NCBI GenBank assembly: GCA_964647255.1 | Contig: CAZYGI010000059.1 | Span: forward strand, 1-23,334 | Reading direction: 5' to 3' | Origin: CAWJEL01 sp964647255 | Lineage (GTDB): Bacteria; Chloroflexota; Anaerolineae; CG2-30-64-16 | Length of the DNA stretch: 23,334 nucleotides | Part shown: positions 14,493 to 21,572 of the stretch, piece by piece | How the letters are laid out: the number at the start of each line of letters is the position of its first letter | Numbering within the stretch: the stretch's first letter is position 1 | Made by a program: the position numbers and the translations under genes | Notes under the pieces: model-generated | The model's database searches: none | What the model saw: the letters and a program-made list of their open reading frames with translations, nothing else | Told to the model about the DNA's origin: nothing

Positions 14493-15464
14493 CTACTGCC
14501 TCGTATTCCTGAAGATGATGTTTGTCCACTGGCCCTGTTGGCACTTGTCGGTCACCGTTGCAGAGAATATATTCGATTTCGGTGCGGGCGCAGAGCCTCC
14601 CTCCAGGGTTAGGCCAGCTTCCGGGACATTGCTCGGGCACTCCACGACGTAGATCATAAACGGCCCCTTACAGTCACCGCCACCACAAGGTGAGAAGCTC
14701 CAGTTACCATCTCCCGCCCCACCGCCGCCGGAGAACTTGATTGTCCGTGGTCCGTAGTAATCAATGTAAATACAAACCCCGTTTTGGGGCGTGCCATTCT
14801 TGTATTGCACCTGTCCATCGAAGTGGACGATCCCACACTGCGGTGCTCCGATCGGCGATCCGGCGACCAGGGCCCAGTCATACTGTGGCGCCGCCGTCGG
14901 TTGCGGTTGCGGCGCCGCTGTGGGCTGCGGCCGCGCCGTTGGTTGCGGACGAGCAGTGGGCGCGATGGGCGCCGCAGGGATGTTCTGCGCCACCTGCACT
15001 GTCGCAGCATCGCCGCTGACGCTCACCAGGCTGGCGATGACCCAGGCGGGCTGGCCGTTCATGCTGAACTGATACCAGTCCCCGCGCCCATTCTTGCCGG
15101 TGATCTCGGCTGACTGGCCCGCGGCCAATTGCCCGATGACGGGGTAGTTGGTCCCCGGCCCCTGGCGCACATTCACCTGCTGGCCGACGGTCAGTCGCGC
15201 GACCGGGTTGGCCGTGGGCGCGGGCGTCGGCTGGGTGTTCTCTGCGGCTTGGGTCGGCGCGGGTTCCGGCGTCGGCGACGCGGGCGCCGGCGTGGCGGTC
15301 GGGAACGGGATCGGCGTCGGCGTCCAATCGGGCGTCGGGGTGAAGGTCGGTTTCGGCGTCTTCGTGGGCGGCACGGGAGTGGCTTGCGGTCCAAGCGTGG
15401 CGCAGCCGGCCAGCAGACCCAGCAGGAGGATCAAAGTCGTTAACAGAAAAAACTTGCGTTGCAT
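14493..15464 (-). CDS. SH3-domain lipoprotein with Thr-Pro linkers
   Basis: The 323-residue protein has a lipoprotein signal (RKFFLLTTLILLLGLLAGC, lipidated Cys21), so it should be exported and membrane-anchored. A Thr/Pro-rich spacer (about 25-85) precedes a bacterial SH3 domain (about 88-150: QQVNVRQGPGTNYPVIGQL, ending AWVIASLVSV). A second Pro/Thr/Ala/Gln linker leads to a C-terminal domain (about 195-323) with six cysteines, containing CGIVHFDGQV, NGVCIYIDYYGPRTIKFSGG and FSPCGGGDCKG. Domains like this recur in Chloroflexota surface proteins; their function is unknown. SH3b domains often bind cell-wall peptides, yet Chloroflexota are mostly thin-walled. It has a strong promoter (15533-15560) and GAGGT before the ATG. 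Its stop codon touches the assembly gap, but the reading frame looks complete. Confidence 0.85.
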   Translation of the reverse strand: MQRKFFLLTTLILLLGLLAGCATLGPQATPVPPTKTPKPTFTPTPDWTPTPIPFPTATPAPASPTPEPAPTQAAENTQPTPAPTANPVARLTVGQQVNVRQGPGTNYPVIGQLAAGQSAEITGKNGRGDWYQFSMNGQPAWVIASLVSVSGDAATVQVAQNIPAAPIAPTARPQPTARPQPTAAPQPQPTAAPQYDWALVAGSPIGAPQCGIVHFDGQVQYKNGTPQNGVCIYIDYYGPRTIKFSGGGGAGDGNWSFSPCGGGDCKGPFMIYVVECPSNVPEAGLTLEGGSAPAPKSNIFSATVTDKCQQGQWTNIIFRNTRQ

Positions 15465-15510
15465 TCAGCAGCTACCTCGTTACGGGCAGAGATCAGCCCG
15501 AAGATAACAT

Positions 15511-15526
15511 GCCTGGTCTCCCAGGC
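15511..15526 (-). other. GNRA-loop hairpin in SH3 lipoprotein leader
   Basis: On the minus strand GCCTGG-GAGA-CCAGGC forms a perfect six-base-pair stem with a GAGA tetraloop. It falls within the expected 5' leader, just downstream of the promoter's predicted start near 15526, and may sit at the 5' end of the mRNA as a stabilising hairpin. Confidence 0.4.
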
Positions 15527-15532
15527 AGCGCG

Positions 15533-15560
15533 ATTATAACACGCGGGAACTTCTTGCCAA
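15533..15560 (-). promoter_or_regulatory. Promoter of SH3 lipoprotein gene
   Basis: On the minus strand TTGGCA (15560-15555) and a perfect TATAAT (15538-15533) are 16 bases apart. Transcription would start near 15526, giving a leader of about 60 bases. Confidence 0.6.
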
Positions 15561-15604
15561 AGTTCAGGCAGGGCGAAGTCATGTTGCATGCGCCGCAATG
15601 GGCC

Positions 15605-15706
15605 GGCAGTTGAAACTGCGGCCTAAGGGTCGTGAAGCCACCCTACGGCGGCTGATAATGGTCGCCGTAGGGCGACCTGGCAACCTTAGCCGCAACTTCA
15701 GTTGCC
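15605..15706. repeat. Nested inverted repeat (GCAGTT/GCAACT type)
   Basis: The 24-base left arm (15605-15628, GGCAGTTGAAACTGCGG...) and the 23-base right arm (15684-15706, ending CAACTTCAGTTGCC) are imperfect inverted copies. Each arm holds its own hairpin: GCAGTT-GA-AACTGC and GCAACT-TC-AGTTGC. Inside, CCCTACGGCG (15641-15650) pairs exactly with CGCCGTAGGG (15663-15672), and GTCGCC-GTAG-GGCGAC is a further hairpin. It occupies the 331-base gap between the TPR gene stop and the lipoprotein start. The rest of the gap shows only AAAGTTCAGGC repeated on both sides. Confidence 0.7.
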
Positions 15707-15795
15707 AGGTGCAGCGGCGCCGCACACGATGAAATCGCCCTAAAGTTCAGGCGCCCCTTTGCGACGCCGTTCAGTCTCGGAAGGTTCCGCTGGGC

Positions 15796-16920
15796 CTATT
15801 TCCCTGCACACCGCTTCAGCCCATCCTGGGCGGGCTTGGAATCCGGGTTGACTTCGAGCGCCTTGTTGAACCATGTCCGCGCGTTGGTGCAGTTATCCAG
15901 GTAGGAGTAGGCCAGGCCGAGTTCGTAGAAGTATTCTTCGTTCTTCAGGCCCAGGTCGAACGCTTTGGTGAAGTTCTCGATGGCGGCTTCGTAATTGAGC
16001 TGGGTGTAGTAGACGCGTCCGAGGTGCGCGTAGGCCGGGGCGTACTCCGGGTCGAGATCAATCGCCTTGCGCAGGGTCGAGATCGCGCGGTCGGGGTCGC
16101 CGTTGAGCGCGCTGGCGTGCCCTAACGCATCGTAGCCGGTCGGCACATCGGGGTTCGCCTGCACGGCTTTGTCGAACTGAGCGATGGCGTCTTCGTACTC
16201 GTTGAGCACCATGTAGATGTTGCCCGCGCTCAGATAGATGTAACCGAGCTTGGGCGCCAGCTCGGCCGCGCGGGCATAGGTGTCCAGGGCGTCGTCCTGG
16301 CGCCCCTGCATCGTCAAGACGTACCCCAGGCTGCGCTGCACGACGCCGCTGTTGGCGTTCAGCTTGACTGCCTGCTCGGCTTCCTCCAGTGCGCGTGTCC
16401 AGTTGTTGCGGTCGGCGTAGACTTCGGCCAGGATTGCGTGGGCCTCCGCGGAGAGAGGATCCTTATCCACCGCCTGGAGCGCGATCTTGATCGCTTCATC
16501 GTATTCGCTGTTCCAGTCCAGCGCCATGGAGAGGATTGTCAGGTTCGCTGCGCTGCCGCTGATCCCCACGGCCTTGCGCGCCGGCTCGATCGCGCGCTCG
16601 GCGTGGCCGCGTAAGATCCACAGCCAGGCCATCTGGCGCAACGCCTCGTCGTTCTGCGGCTCCAGCTCAATGACTCGCGCATAACCTTCGGCGGCCGCGG
16701 CCAACAGCCCAGCCTTGTAGTTGTCCTCAGCCTCGGCCAGGAAGCTCACGGCGGAGCGCGTCGGCGTCGCGGTGGGCTGCAAGGGGTTGAACGGGTTCTC
16801 GAAGAACCGGGTTTGGGTCGCCAGATAGTAAATGCCCGGCGCCAGGACGAGCGCAAGCAGGAAGATGATAAGCCAGGGCGAGCGTCGTCGCCGCCCGCGG
16901 TAGCGCCGATCAATGTACAT
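15796..16920 (-). CDS. TPR-repeat membrane protein
   Basis: The 374-residue protein begins with an Arg-rich stretch (MYIDRRYRGRRRRS) and one transmembrane helix (about 16-34), then a short Pro/Thr spacer (NPLQPTATPTRS). The remaining 320 residues are consecutive tetratricopeptide repeats with the usual 34-residue pattern, for example YDEAIKIALQAVDKDPLSAEAHAILAEV shortened to its core, ALEEAEQAVKLNANSG, YEDAIAQFDKAVQANPD, PDRAISTLRKAIDLDPEYA and YEAAIENFTKAFDLG. TPRs are protein-binding scaffolds; the partner is unknown. The positive N-terminus predicts that the TPR part faces outside. The ATG at 16920 has GAGGGA four bases upstream, so the longer upstream frame, which runs into an octamer array, is not used. 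It follows the IMPase gene by 67 bases. Confidence 0.88.
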   Translation of the reverse strand: MYIDRRYRGRRRRSPWLIIFLLALVLAPGIYYLATQTRFFENPFNPLQPTATPTRSAVSFLAEAEDNYKAGLLAAAAEGYARVIELEPQNDEALRQMAWLWILRGHAERAIEPARKAVGISGSAANLTILSMALDWNSEYDEAIKIALQAVDKDPLSAEAHAILAEVYADRNNWTRALEEAEQAVKLNANSGVVQRSLGYVLTMQGRQDDALDTYARAAELAPKLGYIYLSAGNIYMVLNEYEDAIAQFDKAVQANPDVPTGYDALGHASALNGDPDRAISTLRKAIDLDPEYAPAYAHLGRVYYTQLNYEAAIENFTKAFDLGLKNEEYFYELGLAYSYLDNCTNARTWFNKALEVNPDSKPAQDGLKRCAGK

Positions 16921-16934
16921 GCTTCCCTCGAATG

Positions 16935-17014
16935 ACGTTCGTACGTTGACACGTTCGCACGTTGACACGTTCGCACGTTGACACGTGCTAACGTTCCAAT
17001 GTGCGAATGTTCGT
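16935..17014. repeat. Octamer array at IMPase-TPR junction
   Basis: Ten 8-base words run from 16935. ACGTTGAC occurs at 16943, 16959 and 16975 and alternates with ACGTTCGC (16951, 16967), giving a 16-base superperiod. ACGTTCCA and more divergent ATGTNCGA-like words follow. The array fills the gap between the IMPase stop and the TPR start and runs 27 bases into the IMPase gene, encoding its last residues and the TAG stop (16988-16990). The same word family recurs at 19549-19604. Confidence 0.8.
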
Positions 17015-17839
17015 TCGTGCGCGTGCGGCGGCGATAGCTTCCATGATCACGCCGTGGATGCCGGGCTGACCGTTGCTGGCGATCATCCCCGTGTCCAGTA
17101 TCCGTGATGGCCGGCCGGCGTAGTCGCTGACGAACCCGCCGGCTTCTTTGATCAGGAGCCAGCCGGGGAACCAATCCCACGGCTTGAGGTATTGCTCCCA
17201 GTCCGCCTCCAGGTGGCCGCTTGCGACCCAGGCCATCGCCATGGCTGCCGAGCCGAACCGGCGCACCGATTGGGAGCGCAGGTCCAACGCGGCAAACTCG
17301 GCATGTTTTTGCGCCGTGTTGACGCGGCGGCCGGACACGAAGCCGGTTGACAGCAGTGCGCGGCTGATCTCGGCGGTGGCCGACACGTGCAGGCGGGCAT
17401 CCTGGCCCGCGACGCGCACCCAGGCGCCCGCGCCGGCCTCGGCCCAGTAGGTGCGGCCGGCGGAAGGATCGTGCGTCACGCCCAGCACCGGGTCCTCCCC
17501 GTGCACCAGCGCCAGGTTCACGCCGAAGATCGGCAGGCCGTGCGCGTAGTTCGTCGTGCCATCTATCGGATCCACGGCCCACCACCAGTCAGCCGCCGGC
17601 AGACCGCCGCCCGCGCTCTCTTCGGCGTGGATGGCGTGCGCCGGGAACGCTTCCTGCAGCGCCGCCGTGATGAGCCGCTCGGAGGCAACGTCCGCCTCGG
17701 TCACGATGTCGAAATGGCCGGTCTTCGTCCGGATCGCGTCGTCGGACAGGCCGCGGCGCAGGTACTCCAGCAGCAGCTCGCCGGCCCGCTGGGCCAACGA
17801 GATCGCAAATTCGCGCGTATTCAATTCATTATTTGTCAT
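16988..17839 (-). CDS. Inositol monophosphatase family phosphatase
   Basis: The 283-residue protein belongs to the Mg-dependent IMPase/FBPase-like superfamily. It carries HAEES with Glu73, the DPIDGTTNYAHGLP metal and catalytic segment (90-103; Asp90, Asp93) and KPWDWFPGWLLIKEAGG with Asp222. It removes phosphate from myo-inositol phosphate or a similar sugar phosphate or nucleotide (CysQ-like pAp phosphatases are relatives); specificity is not readable. The gene starts at ATG 17839, the only in-frame choice in a run of repeated ATGs, and has no ribosome site. The start is 10 bases after the TtcA-like stop. Both ends are made of repeats: the start lies in a heptamer array, and the last residues (ARTNIRTLER) come largely from an octamer array. 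Confidence 0.88.
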   Translation of the reverse strand: MTNNELNTREFAISLAQRAGELLLEYLRRGLSDDAIRTKTGHFDIVTEADVASERLITAALQEAFPAHAIHAEESAGGGLPAADWWWAVDPIDGTTNYAHGLPIFGVNLALVHGEDPVLGVTHDPSAGRTYWAEAGAGAWVRVAGQDARLHVSATAEISRALLSTGFVSGRRVNTAQKHAEFAALDLRSQSVRRFGSAAMAMAWVASGHLEADWEQYLKPWDWFPGWLLIKEAGGFVSDYAGRPSRILDTGMIASNGQPGIHGVIMEAIAAARARTNIRTLER

Positions 17840-17859
17840 TGGTCATTCGTCATTTGTGA
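17825..17859. repeat. Heptamer array joining TtcA-like stop and IMPase start
   Basis: Five 7-base words follow each other on the plus strand: TTCATTA, TTTGTCA, TTGGTCA, TTCGTCA and TTTGTGA. On the minus strand one word supplies the TGA stop of the TtcA-like gene (17852-17850), and the junction of two others supplies the ATG of the IMPase gene (17839-17837). Each unit creates another ATGAC, so several unused ATGs precede the real start. Confidence 0.75.
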
Positions 17860-18671
17860 TGTATCCCTGCCCGGATCAAATTCGGCCGCGCCTGGGTCAA
17901 GTAATCGCGGCCAAGCAGCTTGAGCATATCCGCCACCACCTTGCGCCGGGAATCGCCGGCGCGCGGGCAGGCGGGCGGCGGGGTTGGGAAGCCGCTGGCG
18001 CGGGCATAACGCGCCAGGTCGCTCTCCGGCACGTAGATCAGCGGTCGGATGAGCCGGAAGCGGCCGTCGAAATAGTCGGCGCACGGCGCAAACGTGCACA
18101 CGTCGCCGCCCCACAGCAGGTTGAGCAGCGTCGTCCGGGCCGCATCGTCCGCGTGGTGGGCGAACGCGACGACATTGCACCCCAACGCATCCGCGGCCTG
18201 AAAGATTGCCTTGCGCCGCAGCCAGGTGCAGCGCTGGCACGTCAGCGGCGGCCGATCCCCGGCGTCCAGCTCCGGCGCGACGATCATGCTTGGCGCCTCT
18301 GCCGCCAGCCAATCGGCCAGCGGGCCGTGCGCGGCGATCACCCCGTTTGCATCCCCGGTGACGTGGACCGCGGCCAGCTCGAAGTCCACGCCCGCCGTTG
18401 CCCGATACTGCTTCAGCAGGCGCACCAGGCCCAGGCTGTCCTTCCCGCCCGAGGCCGCCACCGCGATCCGGTCGCCGGGGCGGATCATGTCGAACTCCCG
18501 CACCGCCTTGCCGACGTTCTTCAGGATGAAGAACGCCAGGCGGTCAGGATCGGGGGCGCGCCTTGGCTTGAAAGATCGCTCCACACCCTCCGACTGCGCC
18601 GGGACCCCCGCCCCGGCTCCGTTCAGGGTGCTCCGTTCGGCTGGTCCTGAATGGATCTCGAACGCACGCAT
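17850..18671 (-). CDS. TtcA-family PP-loop tRNA-thiolation protein
   Basis: The 273-residue protein has the ATP pyrophosphatase loop VAASGGKDSLGL (SGGKDS at 74-79), the cysteine pair CQRC (Cys145, Cys148), AHHADDAARTTLLNLLWGG and IRPLIYVPE, then Cys235. Three cysteines at these spacings are the iron-sulfur ligands of TtcA, which makes 2-thiocytidine in tRNA. TtcA normally works with a sulfur donor; cysteine synthesis genes are elsewhere in this window. Related TtuA proteins make thiouridine, so the target base is not certain. The ATG at 18671 follows the PHP stop by three bases, which suggests translational coupling. Residues 14-30 are encoded by a dispersed repeat, and conserved sequence starts only near residue 43 (DRLAFFILKNVGK). 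A GTG at 18584 is an alternative start. Confidence 0.85.
   Translation of the reverse strand: MRAFEIHSGPAERSTLNGAGAGVPAQSEGVERSFKPRRAPDPDRLAFFILKNVGKAVREFDMIRPGDRIAVAASGGKDSLGLVRLLKQYRATAGVDFELAAVHVTGDANGVIAAHGPLADWLAAEAPSMIVAPELDAGDRPPLTCQRCTWLRRKAIFQAADALGCNVVAFAHHADDAARTTLLNLLWGGDVCTFAPCADYFDGRFRLIRPLIYVPESDLARYARASGFPTPPPACPRAGDSRRKVVADMLKLLGRDYLTQARPNLIRAGIHHK
18584..18630 (+). repeat. CAYCCT-type imperfect palindrome, copy 3, inside coding region
   Basis: The 47-base unit starts CACCCTCCGACTGCGC and ends CTCCGTTCAGGGTG, matching the CAYCCT..CGACTG and TCAGG..RTG blocks of the copies near 14300-14436. It lies in frame in the 5' part of the TtcA-like gene (residues 14-30). A half-like sequence, CTCCGTTCGGCTGGTCCTGA, follows at 18631-18650. 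Confidence 0.55.
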
Positions 18672-18674
18672 CTG

Positions 18675-19541
18675 CTATCGGCCTATCGGTTTCAGCGCTT
18701 CCCAACGCTCGCGCAGCCGGCGCACGACCTTGTGCGGAACGTAGATGCCGCCCAGGTCCGGCTCGTTGGGGCGGATGCCATGGAAGTCCGTGCCGCCGGT
18801 GACGATCAGACCGTAGCGACGGGCGAGGCCCAGCAGATACTCGATCGTCACCGCGTCGTAGCCGGGGTAGTACGTCTCCAGGCCGGCCAACCCGGCGCCG
18901 ATCATCTCCGGCAGGAGGACTTCCATGTCAAGCGCGGACTTGATTTTGCCGTATCGGTCGAAGAACACCGGGTGCGCCAGCACCGGCAGGCCCCCTGCGC
19001 GGCGGATCAGCGCGCACGCCTCGGTCGGCGTGAACTTCATCCGCTCGACATAAGCCGGGCTGTTGCGGCCGATGTATTTCTCGAACGCCTCGCCGAAGCC
19101 CGACACGTGACCGGCCTCCAGGAGCGCCTGGGCTACGTGCGGGCGGCCCACCGAGCCTTCGCCTGCGATCTCCAGGATCCGTTCGAAGCGGACCGGTGCG
19201 CCCATCTGCGTCAGCACCTCGGCCATCTTCCGGGCCCGGCCGATCCGGCCCTCGCGGATGCGGGCGAGTTGTTCGTTCAGCTCGGCATGCGCCGGGTCAA
19301 ACAGATAGCCCAGCACGTGAATCTCGGCGCCCGGCACGTCGGTGTTGATCTCCACGCCGGGGACCACCTCGACGCCGAGCCGCTTCCCGGCCTCCTGCGC
19401 CTCGGCGATGCCGCCGGTCGTGTCATGGTCGGTCACAGCCAGGGTCGTAACGGCCAACGTCGCGGCGCGCACCACCAGGTTCGCCGGGCTCAAGACGCCG
19501 TCGGAGGCGGTGCTGTGGGTGTGCAGGTCTACTTCATTCAT
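18675..19541 (-). CDS. PHP-domain phosphoesterase (TrpH/RNase AM type)
   Basis: The 288-residue protein carries the PHP motifs in order: VDLHTHSTASDG (4-15), AVTDHDT (35-41), PGVEI with Glu64, EIHVLGY with His75, GRPHVAQAL (132-140), VLAHP with His190 and TGGTDFHG with Asp252 and His254. These bind a trinuclear metal site. Close homologues hydrolyse 3',5'-nucleoside bisphosphates (pAp) and trim RNA 5' ends. A pAp role would sit well beside an IMPase-family protein, since some of those also cleave pAp. I use ATG 19541; a GTG at 19550 overlapping the M28 stop as GTGA is possible, and both imply translational coupling. No clear ribosome site is visible at either. Confidence 0.9.
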   Translation of the reverse strand: MNEVDLHTHSTASDGVLSPANLVVRAATLAVTTLAVTDHDTTGGIAEAQEAGKRLGVEVVPGVEINTDVPGAEIHVLGYLFDPAHAELNEQLARIREGRIGRARKMAEVLTQMGAPVRFERILEIAGEGSVGRPHVAQALLEAGHVSGFGEAFEKYIGRNSPAYVERMKFTPTEACALIRRAGGLPVLAHPVFFDRYGKIKSALDMEVLLPEMIGAGLAGLETYYPGYDAVTIEYLLGLARRYGLIVTGGTDFHGIRPNEPDLGGIYVPHKVVRRLRERWEALKPIGR

Positions 19542-19546
19542 CCTGG

Positions 19547-21565
19547 TCACGTTCCAACGTGCGAGTGTCCTGGCGTTTCAACGTTGGAACGTTGGAACGT
19601 TATGAGCCCTGCTTCGGCCAGCAGCTTGAAATAGCGCAGAGCGATCTCGCCCAGTGGCTGTTCCAGCTCCAGCTCAACCCGGTCGGCAATCTCAGCGATG
19701 GTGTGTCGGCCGTCGGCCCAGTATTGCAGCAGCGCAGCGCCGACGTGAAGGACATCCCCCGCGTCGTCGTTGAGGTGCCAGTAGGACGGCTGCAGCGCCG
19801 GTGAATCGGCCTGCAGGGCCAGGCTGACGTCAATCGGTCCGGGCGCGAGCCGCCGCGGGGTCAGCTGGGCGGCTTTGGCGCGCCAGGCGGCCGCGGGTGG
19901 CTCCGGCTCGGCGTCGAGCTCTTCGGCGGTCAGCAGCGTCCGGACATAGGCTTGCTCCGCGGCGGCTGAGCCGGCGGCCTGGGCCTGCACCGCGGCCAGG
20001 CGGGCCGGGTCGAGCCCCAGCCGGCTCAAATCGGCCAGCGCAGCCCGGGCCCGTTCGCCGCGGAACGCGCTGGCGCGGCGGTAACCTGCCCAGATGCCCG
20101 CCCGCTCGCCCGCGGTCTTCGCCGCGGCGAGCTTCTCCGCGGCCGCGGCGGCGGCACGGCTGGCGTCGGTTGCGAAGCGCGCCACCATCCAATGGCCCAG
20201 CCAGGCGGCCTCGGTGGGACCGGCGGCCGCCAGCCAATACGCATAGCGCGCGGCCAGCGCACCGCTGCGCGCCAGGGCGGCCGGGCTCACCTTGTCAGGC
20301 GTGTCGGCCGAGGTGTGATAGAACCTGTCCGGCCAATCGTTGATCATCGGTGTTGGGATGCCGACGCTGGGATCGCAGAGGATGTAGTGGTCGGACCCGC
20401 TGGCGAAGGGGACCTCGCGATAGCGGATGCCGTCGAGGAAGGGCTCCCGCAGCCAGGCCAGCAGGTGATCCGCAAAGGATGCGCCGGCCGCAGGCAAGTT
20501 GACGAACTCGCAGACGCCCTGCGTCTGGCATTGGTCCGCGCCGACCATGTCCAGGTTCAGCCCCGCGAGCCAGTGGCCGCGGCGCACCTCGGCCTCGTGC
20601 TCGGCCAGCCAGGCGAAGGTTCCCGTCATCTCCGGCACCCAGAGGCAGCGAATGCCGCGGCGCGGCGGCGGCAACGCCCCCTGGCCGATCAGCCGCGCCA
20701 GGGTCGCGGCAGTCTCGATCAGCGCGGCCGCGCCCGAGGCGTTGTCGTTCGCGCCCGGCCGGGGGTGGCACAGGTGGCTCACCAGCAGGACCTCGCTCGC
20801 CGAAGCGGCCGTGTCCGCCGCGGCAGCCGGGATGAACGCCTCCACCACTTCAAACGCACCGGGGTAAAAACGGCTGCCGATGCTGGCCTGCACGCGCACC
20901 GCGCTGCCGGCGGCCAGTTTGGCGCGCAAGGCACGGCCCTGTCGCGGGCTGAGGACGAAGCCCCAGGCAAACGGCTGGCTTTCACCGGCCCACCAGAACG
21001 ACGAGTACTGCCGCGCATCGGGCAGATCCAGCTCGGTGCGGCCCCCGGCCGCGATGCCATCGAACAGCACGCCGGCCGCGCCGCGCTCGCGAATCGCCAG
21101 CTCGGCCACGCGGGTGGGCGGCGCGCTCGTCAACACGAGTTTACCCGCCACCGCCAGGCCCACGTAATCGGCCGGATCGTTGCCGCCCTGGCCGGGCAGC
21201 GCCACCACGTCGAACTCGCCTTCCACCGGGATGCTCCGCTGGATCAGGCTGGTGGGGATCGCGTCGAAGTCGCACAAGCGCTCGGCGGGCCGGCCCTGCT
21301 CGTCCAGCAGATGCAGGCTGGCGGATTCGCCTGCCCATTCCAGGAAGCTGGGCGTGGTCCAGAAGCGGGCGCGGCCATCGGCGGGGTAACGGCGGATGGC
21401 GACCGTCAATCCGGCTGCTTCGAGCTGCGCGGCGACATACTCGGCCGCGGCGCGATAGCCGGGGCTGCCCTGGATGCGATGGTGTTGGCTGATCGCGGTC
21501 ACATGACGATGGGCCGCATCCCCGCGGTAGGTGCGGCGGATCGGGTCAGTGTCAATGACAGTCAT
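19547..21565 (-). CDS. M28-family zinc aminopeptidase with C-terminal helical domain
   Basis: The protein is about 672 residues. Its zinc-peptidase core has HLCHPRPGANDNASG (His267, Asp274), PEMTG with general-base Glu312, NLDMVG with Asp339, FASGSDHY and FYHTSADTPD with His417; this is the M28/DUF4910-like arrangement. A protease-associated-like insert (about 105-235) separates the N-terminal part from the core. A region at about 610-655 (GRHTIAEIADRVELELE..LRYFKLLAEAGLI) looks like a winged-helix or PqqD-like domain. It has no signal peptide, so it is probably cytosolic. The last 18 residues (TFQRSNVETPGHSHVGT) are encoded by an octamer array. The start is uncertain: ATGs at 21574 and 21565 both lack ribosome sites, and a promoter-like -10 overlaps the first, which favours 21565. 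Confidence 0.82.
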   Translation of the reverse strand: MTVIDTDPIRRTYRGDAAHRHVTAISQHHRIQGSPGYRAAAEYVAAQLEAAGLTVAIRRYPADGRARFWTTPSFLEWAGESASLHLLDEQGRPAERLCDFDAIPTSLIQRSIPVEGEFDVVALPGQGGNDPADYVGLAVAGKLVLTSAPPTRVAELAIRERGAAGVLFDGIAAGGRTELDLPDARQYSSFWWAGESQPFAWGFVLSPRQGRALRAKLAAGSAVRVQASIGSRFYPGAFEVVEAFIPAAAADTAASASEVLLVSHLCHPRPGANDNASGAAALIETAATLARLIGQGALPPPRRGIRCLWVPEMTGTFAWLAEHEAEVRRGHWLAGLNLDMVGADQCQTQGVCEFVNLPAAGASFADHLLAWLREPFLDGIRYREVPFASGSDHYILCDPSVGIPTPMINDWPDRFYHTSADTPDKVSPAALARSGALAARYAYWLAAAGPTEAAWLGHWMVARFATDASRAAAAAAEKLAAAKTAGERAGIWAGYRRASAFRGERARAALADLSRLGLDPARLAAVQAQAAGSAAAEQAYVRTLLTAEELDAEPEPPAAAWRAKAAQLTPRRLAPGPIDVSLALQADSPALQPSYWHLNDDAGDVLHVGAALLQYWADGRHTIAEIADRVELELEQPLGEIALRYFKLLAEAGLITFQRSNVETPGHSHVGT
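19549..19604. repeat. Octamer array at M28-PHP junction
   Basis: Seven 8-base words run from 19549: ACGTTCCA, ACGTGCGA, two divergent words, then ACGTTGGA twice (19581, 19589) and ACGTTATG. They belong to the same ACGTNNNN family as the array at 16935-17014, where ACGTTCCA is also present. The array encodes the C-terminal end of the M28 protein, and its edge contributes to the TGA stop (19549-19547). Confidence 0.75.
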
Positions 21566-21572
21566 GGGCTGC

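Noticed and set aside
16935..17014. CRISPR array
   Set aside because: The period is 8 bases with no spacers and no cas genes nearby; it is a short tandem repeat.
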